Below, piece after piece: positions 1 to 12,000 of a stretch of DNA of 64,000 nt. The stretch is taken from NCBI GenBank assembly GCA_964036155.1, contig OZ038423.1:48809249-48873248 (forward strand). The letters run 5' to 3'. Position 1 is the stretch's first letter, and each line of letters begins with the position of its first letter. The DNA is from Diploscapter coronatus. Lineage: Eukaryota > Nematoda > Chromadorea > Rhabditida > Rhabditidae. Under the pieces are notes generated by a model. That model saw only the letters and a program-made list of their open reading frames with translations. It had not been told where the DNA came from and did not search any database. Position numbers and translations under genes: made by a program.

Positions 1-36
1 TAGAGTTTTCTTTAAAAATATAAAATGAAAATTTAG

Positions 37-2265
37 ACGCTAAACGGTTCATCGGTCGGCAATTTAACGACTCGTCTGTTCAGAACGATATGAAACGGTG
101 GCGCTTCAAAGTTATTGATCGGAATGTAAAATAATAAATCGCCTTAGCTTTGTCGAATAATCGCGATTTAGGGAAAACCACATGTCGAGTTCACTCAGAA
201 CAGAGGTGCGAGAGTCAGATCAGCAGAACAAATTTCGAGCGAAGTCTTGAAGTACATGAAGAAGATCGCCGAGGCAACATTTGCACTAAAAAATTCAATG
301 ATGAAGGTTGAGCTGATTCCAGAACTATTTACACAAGCAAATTCGAGATGCAGTGATAACGGTCCCGGCAGCATTCGACCAACGTCAACGAGCGGAAACT
401 ATGGAAGCCGCAAAGTTAGCTGGACTGAACGTGCTGAAACTCGTCAACGAACCTACAGCTGCAGCGGTCGCTTTTGGGATGAGAGACAAAGGAAATAAAA
501 CAGTCCTAATTTACGATTTTGGAGGGGGTAAGCCCTTATTCAAATCTAAAGACGCAGAAAATTTAGGAACATTCGACGTTTCGATACTAAAGTGTCAAGA
601 TGGTGGTCATTTTGAGATCCTCAGTAGCGCTGGTCACATGCATATAGGAGGACAGGATATCGATAATATCATCGTGAATTACGCCATAGAGGAATACAAT
701 AAGTCACGCCCAAACAAATTTCCGGAAGACAAACCAAAGTTTATGAGAAGATTGAATGAGGCATGCACGAAGGCCAAAATTGAACTTTCTGGGCAGATCA
801 AATCGACGATGATCAACGTATCCAAAAAGTTACTAGAAATTATTTATAAACATGATATTTAGGTTGACTTAGCGAATGATCAAGATTGGAAAGTGGATCT
901 GAGTAAGGCGAAATTCAATGAGATGATTCAATCAACCATAGCCGGTACTTTGAAGATTGTTGATCAAGCGCTAGGTCGTGCAAGTCTGAAGACACAGGAT
1001 ATCGATTATGTGGTAGATTTTATAAATTCGAAAAAAAACTCGAGTTATCTTTCATTGCAGATACTCGCTGGTGGATCGACTCGAATTCAGCTAGTACGAG
1101 AAATGCTGACTGAAAAGTTCTCGAAGGAGAAGATCTGGTGCAAGATCAACCCGGATGAGGCTGTCGCGATCGGCGCGTCTCTGATCGCATCGTCCATGCA
1201 GCGAGACACGCCGATCTCCCTGAAGCTGAACATTCAAGAGAAGACGCCGTTGTCATTGGGTGTGGATTATAGGTAGAGAGCGCAAGTACATTTTCGAAAT
1301 GCATGATGATAGAAGAAAAGATATACTTTCTGAAAACCCGTATTCTCCAGAGTCTAAATCCATTTCTGGGCACTAGGCGTGGTTTTCATGAATCGCTCCA
1401 ACGGATAAAAATGGTCTCCATAGTCGAATTGACTAAGACCATTATGGAAATCCCGAAAATATCGACTATTCTAATCAAAACCCGCTTCAAGACAACCTAT
1501 ACCAAGGGTGTGCGGAAATGACTTTTGAGATTTTCGGAAACGGAAATCTCCGCATACACCTGACCCACACGATAGTTTTCCTTCTTTCTCTCTTTCGCAA
1601 AGTGGGAGGTACTTGTGCTCTCTAATTATAGGCATGATTACTTTGCGGTCGTCATTCCTCGTGGCACTGTATATCCATGTAAGGCAAGTAACTTCTACCT
1701 TCTATAGTTTTGAGACGATTTTCGATGCTACCATCTTTAGTTAGACCGCGTTGGAGGCACGTCAGTGGAGAACCAAAAGGAGGCTGAAATGACGATCTAC
1801 GAGGGTGAACGCAAGAAAGCGTCATCTAATCGCAAGATCGGCAGAGTGAATTTGATTCTAGAAAATCAAAATGCTAAATCGAGCTACAAGATAAAGGTAA
1901 AATGGCTAATTTTCTTTGTAAACCATTTGACATTTACTTACCTATGCGTTAGATTAAAATGATTCGAGCGTTTGAGAACATCTTCGAAATCGATGGGAAT
2001 GGGATACTTCACGTCACGACAGTCGAAGTGGACACTGGGAATAGTGCGGACCTGGAAATTCAATATGACGGCTTATCGTACAAAGAAGTATAATTTTAAA
2101 ACCCTAAATGAATAAAATAGTTTTTAGGACGACATTCAACGGATTCTGGCCGAAGCCGAAGCTCATAAAGAAGAAGACGCGGATTTCGAGAGTAGATTGA
2201 ACTCTCTAAAAATATTGGAAGAGTTGCTTGAACAATTGAACGAACTGAAAACGATGGTACAATAA
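37..2265 (+). CDS. Divergent Hsp70-family protein, 3' part (5' end outside window)
   Basis: Ten exons in continuous phase: 37-125, 172-273, 323-527, 567-817, 863-1012, 1061-1272, 1632-1683, 1741-1896, 1953-2087, 2128-2265 (TAA). The product starts near residue 70 of a normal Hsp70 ([11 protein letters not shown]) and carries the ATPase-domain signatures: [34 protein letters not shown] (across an intron), [13 protein letters not shown] and [12 protein letters not shown] short substrate-binding segment follows ([28 protein letters not shown]). The last exon gives only the start of the helical lid ([13 protein letters not shown]) and then stops, with no EEVD or KDEL tail. By family knowledge it is an ATP-driven chaperone, but a diverged one. 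Two introns (274-322 and 1684-1740) need GC donors. No frameshift or internal stop was found, so I treat it as a gene. A poly(A) signal AATAAA lies at 2301-2306. The missing 5' part cannot be judged. Confidence 0.85.
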
Positions 2266-3034
2266 ATTGATAGAAAGTTAGAGTATGTCTTACAGTAACG
2301 AATAAAGGAAAAGAAAAGCGGAAGAACGAAGTGAAAGCGCGGCTTTATGTTCTTTATGGTTGGGCTTTGAGTCTGCCCATCTGCAACCCTGTTGCGGTGT
2401 TGTGCATCGCTCTCAATCGCGCAAATATTGCCCATTGTTTTGCCAGTTGAGAGCGATCATTGCTCATTTTTCATTCACTTTTGTACACTCGTTCATTTTC
2501 TTCAATTTTTTACTTCGGTTTCCTTTCTTCGATAACAGACTAGGACGTTTCGGAAGAATAAGGTTCACAAGGCCGCGGTTTTACGCGACACCCTGCAATT
2601 TTCGTTCTATTCAATGTGGCCCGCCCACTTCACAGAACCGCATGTGTTTAATATTTCGTTTTCTCCGTCACCTTTTGTCGAATTTCGTATTTAATTTCGT
2701 TTTTCCTCCAGAATTTCGGATCGGGACGTCAGAATTTGGATTCGGACTCGATCTTGGAGCTCACACGTTCAGCTTCGTTCCGGAGTTGAAAAGGTTCGAC
2801 AAATACATTTTTCGAAAGTGTTAGTTTCTCAAAATTCGACGTTTCCCAAGAAGTACGTATCATATTTTACTCTGAAAAAGATAACAAATAATAATGCGTT
2901 TCCGGTCTTTGATTTTACTCTATCATTGACGGCAAAAATTATCAAATTTTCAACTTCTTCATAATTCTTGTCGTAATTTCTCTGAAATTTCGAAATTTGT
3001 GATTTTTGTTTGGTTTCTAGCTTTCTGAACCGCG
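2266..3034. other. Intergenic region with likely trans-splice acceptor
   Basis: Between the Hsp70-like gene and the capping enzyme. It contains AATAAA at 2301-2306, a candidate cleavage signal for the upstream gene. A splice-acceptor sequence (TGGTTTCTAG, ending at 3020) lies 14 nt before the next ATG and fits a spliced-leader addition site. One open frame (2360-2824, +) shows no recognisable domain. Nothing else is supported. Confidence 0.5.
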
Positions 3035-6000
3035 ATGGATGCGCGCGGCCCGACGCTGGAGAAGGCGCAGCGCTACGGCTTGCCCGAACGATGGCTCAAC
3101 TGTCCCAAAGTTGGGGAGGTCGGGGATTTTCCTTTTAGAAATAATCCAAAGAATCAAAGCACTAAAAATAAAGAAAATTGGAACTTTATTGAGAGAAGAG
3201 ACTGTGAAAGCGTCAATCTTTTTAATTACAGTTTTTGCATTACCATTTTTCTGAAACATTTAACCAAATAAAATAAAGAACTCGATTTTAAAATTTATCG
3301 AGGATATTATTTTCAGTTAGTTCATGGTCTATTTCTTCCCTTCAAAACCCCCATGTGCAGTTTGTACGACGAGCAGATCACCGACAAAAAGAAGCGCTTC
3401 CACGCTGAGCACGTCTTCAACCACCCCAATTTGAGCGGCAAAAAGATCGGACTTTGGATCGACCTCACCAAGACTGATCGCTACTATCCCGATGATGAGG
3501 TTAGAGCGTTGATTTAGAAAAGTTTACGATGAGTTGGACTGGATTTGACATTTGTTTGCTTCTTAGACGGTTTCGATGGGTAAAAAGTTGGAGCTTACTT
3601 GAGATATTATAAATTCGAAGGAGAGAATTATTAGAAAGTATTTCTAGGTGAAATCCCGCGGCATTCAGTACTGCAAAATGCGTCTGTCTGGTCACGGGGC
3701 CGCACCGACCGAAGATGAGACGAATCGGTTTATGCGTGCCGTCACTGAATTCTTCAATGTAGGGCATTTTTGCAATGTTTTTTTTTTAATTTATTTTTCT
3801 TCTATCTCCAGAGCAACCCCGGCAAGGTGTGCGCGATTCACTGCACACACGGCTTCAATCGAACCGGGTTTCTCATCGCCGCGTATTTTGTGGAGCAAAT
3901 GGTAAATTTTCACGAAATACAAAATGATTCTTTAATAAGTTGTATGAGAAATTTATATTTAATTATTTTTAAAGAATAGACAAATTTAAACGAGATAATT
4001 TGATCAACTTTTCAGAAAGTTATTCATTATCTTTAGAAAAGATACAAATTGACAAAAATTTTAGGGATTTGCCGCGGACGCAGCAGTGGGACTGTTCGCT
4101 GCCGCGCGTCAGCCCGGGATCTACAAGCAGGACTACATCGACACTTTCGTCACGAGATATGGCGATCAGGATGATCAGATGGAGGTTGGCTTTTTTATTT
4201 AGCTATTTTTGACATTTCTTATTGCTACCTCTTCCTTTTTTCTATTTTTCGCTTTTTCTCTAGAAAATTGAGGGAAAAGGGAGTTTCAAATTATAAAAGA
4301 TTGATGTTGATAACTGCAGTGAGTCTCATTTGTATTTGTTTAATCATTCTGTTAAAGTTCTCCTTTCTAGAAAAATAAAGAACTAAATTTTACAAGAAAA
4401 AAAACGAATGTATCACATTTTTCCAGTACCATGATAAATCGTCGAACTTTGATAGCTTGGAAAATGTCATAAGAATATGAATTTTCACGTTTTCATTTTC
4501 AGGCCCCCGAAAGACCCAATTGGGAGTATGGCGGGGACACTTCGTATATGGACGATGCGAATTCGGTGAATGGAAATGCGGGGACGGATTCTTCGAGTGG
4601 CGATGGGCCGAGCACTTCGAGTGCGGGTGGAGAAGACGAGGCAACAAATGGGACGAGCAGGAAGCCGAGTAAGGAAGTTCGAGGATTGATAAATGCCTTT
4701 TAACAACATGACATTGATAAATGGAAAAGTTGATGACCCTTAGAATTTTAAAACATAAAAAAAGTGATTTGAAATAGTGAATTTAGTTTAATAAATTATG
4801 ATAAAGACCGGAAAGTCGTTGATAAATTATTGTAAGGATCGAAACGTTATTAACAGTAAGAAAATTGATTAGTATGCTAAATTTTTTGAAACTTGCTATA
4901 AACAAATTTCAGAGAAGCAGTTCATGGACGGTCGCGTGGAATTCGCCACTTGGGTTGACGACGAGTCGAAAAAGGCAATGTTGAGGGGCAAGGTGGCATT
5001 TTTATGTTCAGTTTTTTGTGCTTCGACACATCTAAATTTGTTAAACTGCTCAAGTTTTCAAGAAGATTCTTTATTTTCTGAAAGATTTAATCGTTATGAT
5101 ACATCTATATACTGTTGTTTATAAAAGCTTTCAATTTTCAATAAGATTTTTTGCTGAAATATTTTGTAATTTTAATTAAAATGAATGATTTATTCTGGAG
5201 TTTTTAAAATTCCAGATAAAAGACATCTGCAAAGCGGACAAGAAGGGTTTTCCCGGCTCGCAGCCGGTGTCTTTGGACAGAAACAACATCAAAATGCTGG
5301 CCCAGGAAAAGTACATGGTCTCTTGGAAGGCCGATGGAATGAGGTTCGAAACTCGTTCGAAAATATTAAAAATCTGAAAAATTCGGCAATTTTATGAAAA
5401 TTGGTTCTAAATTCTCACGATTTAAAAAAATAAATTTCAGATACCTGGTGTACATTGCCGACGAGAATAATATCTACGCGTTCGATCGTGATAATGAGGT
5501 TATTTTTTTCTAAGAAAAAAGTTGAAGATAAAATTTTGGCTAAGCATAGAAGTTTATCAAATCTAACTGAAATTATTTCGGAGACTAAATTTGAAGTACT
5601 TTTTCAGGTGTTTCAAATCAAAGGCATCAGTTTCCCACACAGAAAAGAGCCTCGTCACGTGCAGAACACTCTCGTGGACACGGAGATGATCATCGATGTT
5701 ATCAACGTGAGCCGCATTTTCATTCGACAATTTTTCCAAGTTAAAAATATGTTTCAAAATTCAACATTTTATAATAGCTTTCATAGTTCTTCGTTCCGAA
5801 GATCCCATTGGATGCGTTTCGAAAAATAATGATAGGAGTTTTAAAAGATTTTATTCGAGAATTAGTTCTATCATTTCAAGATTTAATTGTAGGTTTTAAA
5901 ATAACCGGCGCTGAATCGAATTCTATTTTCATCGATTCTCTAAACGTTTTCTTACTATTACTCAAAAATCAATGAGACGAAAAATTGATAAATATTCCTT

Positions 6001-8237
6001 ATTTTTCTAATTTCCAGGGCGAAGAGCGCCCCCGTCTGCTGATCTACGACATCATTCAGTTCGAAGGCTTCAACCTGGCCAAGGAGAACTTCGACGTCCG
6101 CTTCGAGTGCATCGACAAGGAGCTCATCAAACCCAGACACGAGGCTATGAAGGTCGCGATTCAAATAATTATGCTTCAAAAGTAAAGACGTGTTTATAGA
6201 AGGGGAGATTAATGATACTTAGGGTAGGGCTCTCTTTTGTTCTTTTTCAAAAACTTCAAACTTTTTCCGTGTGGAGGAAAAGTTTGCTCTTGTCGAATGC
6301 TGTGCGTCAATGGATTTAAAAATCCCTATTTCGAAATTTGCGCCGTTCGTGAAAGCAAGTAGACCATGAATAAAATCAGCGAATTTGAAGAGTGCTTTTT
6401 CGAGGCTTTTAAGGAACAACTAATTCGAGTCTAAGGGAAATTACGAATGAATATTTTAGTCCGGCCGAATCTGCCACGACAAAGAGCCGACTTCTGTGAG
6501 GAGGAAGGACTTCTGGTTGCTTTCAGCCACGTCCCGTCTCTTCGAGGAATCCTTCACCAGGCATCTCGGTCACGAGGTCGATGGAACCATCTTCCAGCCT
6601 GTCAAGAGGGTAGGAATTTGAAAACGCAGACTTTTTTGAAGATAAAAGATTGTTTATCAAATCAGAAAACTAAAGTTTAGTCTCAAATTTGGAGAAAACA
6701 AAATAGTTGACATTTATTTACTCTCCACGTTGATATCAAAAGAGATTTTTCTTTTTGAAAATAGCTCCTATTTGAAGCATAGACAAAAATTAATTTTAAA
6801 ATTTTTCAGCGCTATAAACCCGGCCGCGACGACGCTGTGCTCAAGTGGAAACCGCCCTCGCACAACTCCATCGATTTTAGGCTGCAGATTAAAAAGTTGG
6901 AATTTTTGGTTTTTATGAAATATTTTAGCAAAAGATTCGACACGTTGAAGTTAAATTTATGCTATTTTGCCTTGTGATTGAGTGAAACATACTCGAAAAA
7001 TTGATCAACTTCATTTCATTCGATTTCTGTTTAAAAGCGTCAGGAGTGTTGTCTTGTCGATGAGCGATCACTGGAATAAAATAAAAAAGACGCGCCCCTT
7101 TTACTTTATTCCAAGTTATCACTTACTGACAATACCAGTATTTACAGTTATCCACAAAAATGCTATGTAAATTTAAAACATTTGAAAATTTAAAGGCGAA
7201 TATTTTCTTTCAGATTCAAGCAAGAGGGCTGTCTGCCTGAATATCACGGCTATCTTTATGTGCAGGGAAGTCACGAGCCGATCAGGTAAAATGTTTATAA
7301 ACTGTTAATTTCACTTCTATTTTCGTTAAGATACCGGCTATAAAATTAGAATTAGGCTTATTCCGAATTAAAATACTATGAATATATGATGATTGCAGCG
7401 AGATGAAAGTCACCAAAGCGCTGCAACCCTATGACGGAAGGATCATCGAGTGCAGGTGGAATAATATGGTAGGGCAGTTCTTCATTTTTTAAAGTCGTTA
7501 ATTTTGACAATTAATGAAAAACGTTCTTCATGAGTTGTATATTCGTGATTCTTCTACAGGTTCACTGACTGTAGCAAGGCTTGACTTCCTAACTCTCATC
7601 TGTGTGTACTCGTGTGTTTTCTTGATTTATTTCAATTTATGGACAGCTGTTTTATGATCGTTGATTTCCAGACCCGCAGTTGGGAATTCATGCGCGAGCG
7701 AACGGACAAGAGCCTGCCGAATGCGAAGAGCACAGCCATGGCCGTGTGGGATACCATGATGCACCCCATCTCCCAGGAGGATCTTTGCGAGTAAGACATT
7801 TAAAAAAAATTTCGATTTAAAATAGCTCCATTAATTTTTTTCCTATTAATTACTCATTAAAAATCCTCAATTTCTTTGAAATTTTTGAAACATCATTTGA
7901 TTTTTGTTAAAGATAAAGAGAAAATAATATGATCTTCAATATTTTGTCTTGAAAGTTGACATTTCAATCGGATAATGATCAATAGTTCTTTTTATCTTAT
8001 TCTACTCGTTCGGAAATTCATTATCATAATAATTTTTCACATTCTTGAAGACTTACATGAAATTCGTTAATAAAATATCAAAAAGTAAAGAAACGCATTT
8101 GCAGTTTCATCGCAAAGTATGCTTTCAACGAGAAGAAGCGTTCGATGCCTCCTCCACAGCAGATGAGAGGCGGCGAATTGATCGATGGAAACGAACAGCC
8201 ACCTGCTCAGAGGGCCAGGGCTGAGGAGGATTATTAG
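3035..8237 (+). CDS. cel-1: Bifunctional mRNA capping enzyme (RNA 5'-triphosphatase + guanylyltransferase)
   Basis: Seventeen exons: 3035-3118, 3317-3499, 3648-3758, 3812-3901, 4065-4184, 4503-4668, 4913-4992, 5216-5343, 5441-5498, 5608-5706, 6018-6152, 6460-6609, 6810-6895, 7214-7285, 7399-7468, 7672-7790, 8105-8237; 627 aa, the usual size for the animal enzyme. The N-terminal triphosphatase has the Cys-phosphatase loop [11 protein letters not shown] (Cys near residue 137, Arg near 143). A Ser/Asp-rich linker of about 55 residues follows. The guanylyltransferase has KADG (Lys near 316, site of the covalent GMP), [20 protein letters not shown] and [14 protein letters not shown]. It removes the gamma phosphate from nascent RNA polymerase II transcripts and adds GMP, in the nucleus. 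The start is the first ATG after a likely trans-splice acceptor. All exon phases agree. The symbol is that of the C. elegans counterpart. Confidence 0.95.
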
Positions 8238-9041
8238 GGTGAAAATTGTTACAAAGGTAATTTTGACATAACGATTTAATAAGAAAATGAAAAAGTATGA
8301 GGAATTACTACTTTACTTTTCAATTTCTTTGAAAGTAAATATGAAAACCGTGAGAAAATAAGTTTTGATATAGTGATTTGAGCTAATTATTTATGAAAAA
8401 TACTGGACTTTAAATTCATTTTCTAGCAATTTCTTGGGGAAAAGTACTCTAGAAAAATTCTATTTTTTCGAACCTTCTCCTCCCTCAAATTGCTATTTCA
8501 AAAGTTTTCCTTTCACAATATGAACATACATTGTTATAAAATTTGGAAAGTGAAAAGAAATTAATCGCACTGGCAGAATTGATAAAGATCGTATGGTTTT
8601 AGAATCCTTGACTTTTCGGTAATTGGTGAACTACGAGGTATTTTGAGCGGCTTTCGATGGAAACGAAAATGTTCGATAAAAACTTTGAAAAAATTCGAAA
8701 AAAAACGAGATTTTATCAGAATCTAAAATCACTTATTTGTATTATTTTATTCTAACCTTGTCTTTTCTAAAATAGGTAACATCGTGGCTTATTATACTCA
8801 TCCAGACGGTGATTGATAGTTGTTTTTGCTATTACCTCTCCTATAACTTTCATATAAATGTGTCAGTTGTATTTTTTATTCGATGTCTTGAATCTTTGAA
8901 TAATAAATCGTTGACATAGGATTCATTGAATTTTCACTAAAAATCGATTTTATAAAATCGTTGAAATATCTATTGCGAGTAAATGTTTCGTAGACTAAAA
9001 ATTTGAATTCTCAGGAAGTATCTACCATCGGGTAACTCGAG
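8238..9041. other. Short intergenic region with operon-like signals
   Basis: Gap between the capping-enzyme stop and the INTS9 start. AATAAA occurs at 8902-8907 and a splice acceptor (GAATTCTCAG) ends at 9014, about 107 nt later and 27 nt before the INTS9 ATG. No open frame of note was seen. Confidence 0.5.
8902..9014 (+). promoter_or_regulatory. Candidate operon junction: poly(A) signal followed by trans-splice acceptor
   Basis: AATAAA at 8902-8907 is followed about 107 nt later by an acceptor ending at 9014. In C. elegans operons the upstream poly(A) signal and the SL2 acceptor are typically about 100 nt apart. Both flanking genes are on the same strand and both act on RNA polymerase II transcripts. 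No intervening promoter can be read. The spacing is seen; the operon is inferred. Confidence 0.45.
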
Positions 9042-12000
9042 ATGAACCAAATTGTAAGTAATTTTTGTGGTATTAATTATTTTATTTAAACAACTCCCTT
9101 TAACATCTTTTTGTTGATATTTTTGAAGTTAGCTTTGAAAGATACGGCGGTACACGTACTTAAAATTAACAAATCGTTTGCCTACTTTATAATTTTAGGA
9201 AAATCTCGAGAAGAGATTTTTTGAATGTTACGAATAACTATTTTAAGACTACTGTAACTTGCAGACTTCATATTCGTGGAACGGGAAATCTCCCTGCACG
9301 GTGTTGCGGTCTGCGAATATCTCCCTCATGTTGGACTGTTTTATCGACCTGACTGCTATCAACTCCTTCATGCCGCAGCTGTACACTGATTCGTAAGTTC
9401 GTTACAGTATGCCTAATTTTAGATATTGGAGAAAACGATTTTTATTTCAATTTTTTGTTTAAATCTATTGCTTTCGTTCAGGAAAAAATGATCGTCATTT
9501 TGAAATTATGCGTTATTGGTTAAGGTTTTCTAAAACATGAAAAATTGATCATTTACTTTTCTTTCAATACTAAATATAATTTTATTTATTGAGAAAAAAC
9601 AATATACCGAGTCTTCAATGACTATCGAACTAATTACTTATGGATAAAGTTTGATTGAAACGTACAATAAAAATGATAATTTTTTGAAGGTGGTTAAAAC
9701 TGTCTCATTAATTTTTAGTGGCCGTTTCAAAAGCATCCAACCGGATGGCAAGCAGTTTGGACTACCGTACCTCAGGCAGATCAGGAACAACACGTACGTC
9801 GATGCCACGCCCGAAGTTCATCCTGTTCCGGTTAGAAAATCAAACATTCATTATTTATTTTTCGAACATTGGGAATTTTATGCGTTTCATAAAAAGTGAA
9901 ATTTTGATCAATCCCAATTTTGCAATTTCAACGATGGCTCGAATATTTTATAGATTAGACGACAGTATGCTTCAGAAAATTGACGATGAACTAAAGGCAT
10001 GCAAAACTTGAAAACCCGAAAAATTTCTTTCAAACTCTTGAGCTCCAGTTACTAGACCTCTTTTAATGAACTAAGATATCTTTTTATCGATGTACCTGAA
10101 GATTTTTTACTCTCAAAAGTGTTGATTTTCAAAATGCGCTTCTTTTCAGTTAGACCTGCTGCAAATGGACTCGATCGACTGCATCCTGGTGTCGAATCTG
10201 CAATCAATAGTGGCCCTGCCCTTCTACGTCATTGAGACGGGATTCAGGGGCACCGTCTACGCCACTGAGCCTATCGTACAGTTTGGCAGGTGCGAGTTTG
10301 TCTAATTTAAAATTATTACAATTTTTGATAATGTCAAAAACGCATTCAAGATCAATTGATAGATTTTTACATTTTATATCAAGAATTTTGAAGTGTATCT
10401 TTCAAATTATTTATTCAATTTCATAAACTCGTTGTTTAGTACAGTACTTCAACATAATGTTTGATAGAATTTTCATCATAACCTTCAACCAACCTTTTTA
10501 AACTTATCTATTGAAATTATTTTTTTAATTCCATTTTTAACTCAAAAAGAATGAATACCTAAAAGTAATTGCTAGAGATTTCTCTCAGAACTAGAAAGTT
10601 TTGATATTTACATGATTTTTCCAGAATTCTAATGGAGGAGTGGGTCGAATATTTTGAGCGGCATTCGAAAGGCGAGAGCGACGATAAATGGAAGAAGTTC
10701 TCCGTTTGTGGGTCAGTAGTTTTTAAAATTTTTTAATCTTAGGATTTAATAATATGTTTTTTATTTTTCGAATTTTCAGAAAATTCGCGAACGCGCCTCG
10801 CCGCAACCCTTTACAATGGCGACAGTTCTACTCGCGAGAGGACATGGAAAAAGCGCTCGGCCTCATCACTACCATCTCGTTCAAACAGGAAACGGTAAAA
10901 TTGTCGATTTTTCGGAAAAAAATCCTATCTTTCTGAAAATTACAAAATCTATTGGTGATTAATGAAATTATTCAAGTAAATGCAGTCACTGAAATGTTTT
11001 GATAGTCCTCTAAGTTTATATAATTTCGAAACATATCTGAATCATTCTTTTCAAATTTTTCAGCCGATTCTCGGCAGCGTCTCATTCACGGCCCACCCTT
11101 CTGGTTACACGATCGGATCCGCGAATTGGATGATCAACATTGAAGGGGACGAGGTGAATTTCACGAATTCCTTTAAATTTTCTATTTTTACAAAGGTTTC
11201 AACAAATTTCGTAGTTGCAATCCATTAAACGATCTGTGATTGGTTGGCATTTGAATTGAAATAATTAAATTTATGATTTTCAAAGAATATTCCGGAATTT
11301 TATATAAAATCCCGTTTAAATTTTAAGATCTGTTTCAGCTGTTTTCAAGTGGAAAAAAGCGCTGGAAAATTTATTCAGATGGAAAATAAGCATTTTAAAA
11401 ATTTCCCAGATCGCCTACATTTCGTCTGCGTCGAATCGAGCGATGCACGCGCGACCGGCCGAGTGGGACGGGCTCAAAAATGCCGATTACCTCATTCTGA
11501 CGTCGCTTTCTCTGACTTCCGAATCACCCGAGGTAGGCTTTCAGAACATTATTTATATGAAAACACGTTTAAATCCCATCAATAAGTATGTATGGGATCC
11601 AATTAAAAATTACTAATAACTTTTATAATATAAATTATTGCCACATAATTCTTGACTCAAATAAAGCTAAAATTTCTGAAATATGACTCACTCGACCTTT
11701 CTGCTTACCTAAAATAACATATAAATTTCAAAGTTATTATAATTTATTGATTCAACACATATAAATTCCAGTATTCTTTGCTGAATCTGTGCGCGCATAC
11801 AGTGGACACATTGAGAGCAGGAGGCAACGTGCTCATCCCCATTTCCTCGGTCGGCATCGTCTACGACCTCATCGAGGTCCTCATCGACAAAATCGATAAA
11901 ACGGTAGGCATATTTTTCATTTAATAACTACTGTAGAGATATAATTCTAAATTTATGATCTTCCAGTCAAGCTTTCTTATAATTATGAAGAAAACACTTC

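Noticed and set aside
37..2265. Hsp70-like gene as a pseudogene
   Set aside because: Apparent breaks vanish once two GC-AG introns are allowed; all ten exons then join in frame with conserved motifs.
2360..2824. Open frame of 154 codons (+) between the Hsp70-like gene and the capping enzyme
   Set aside because: No domain, no signal peptide, and Phe/Arg-rich composition typical of chance frames; it sits between a poly(A) signal and a trans-splice acceptor.
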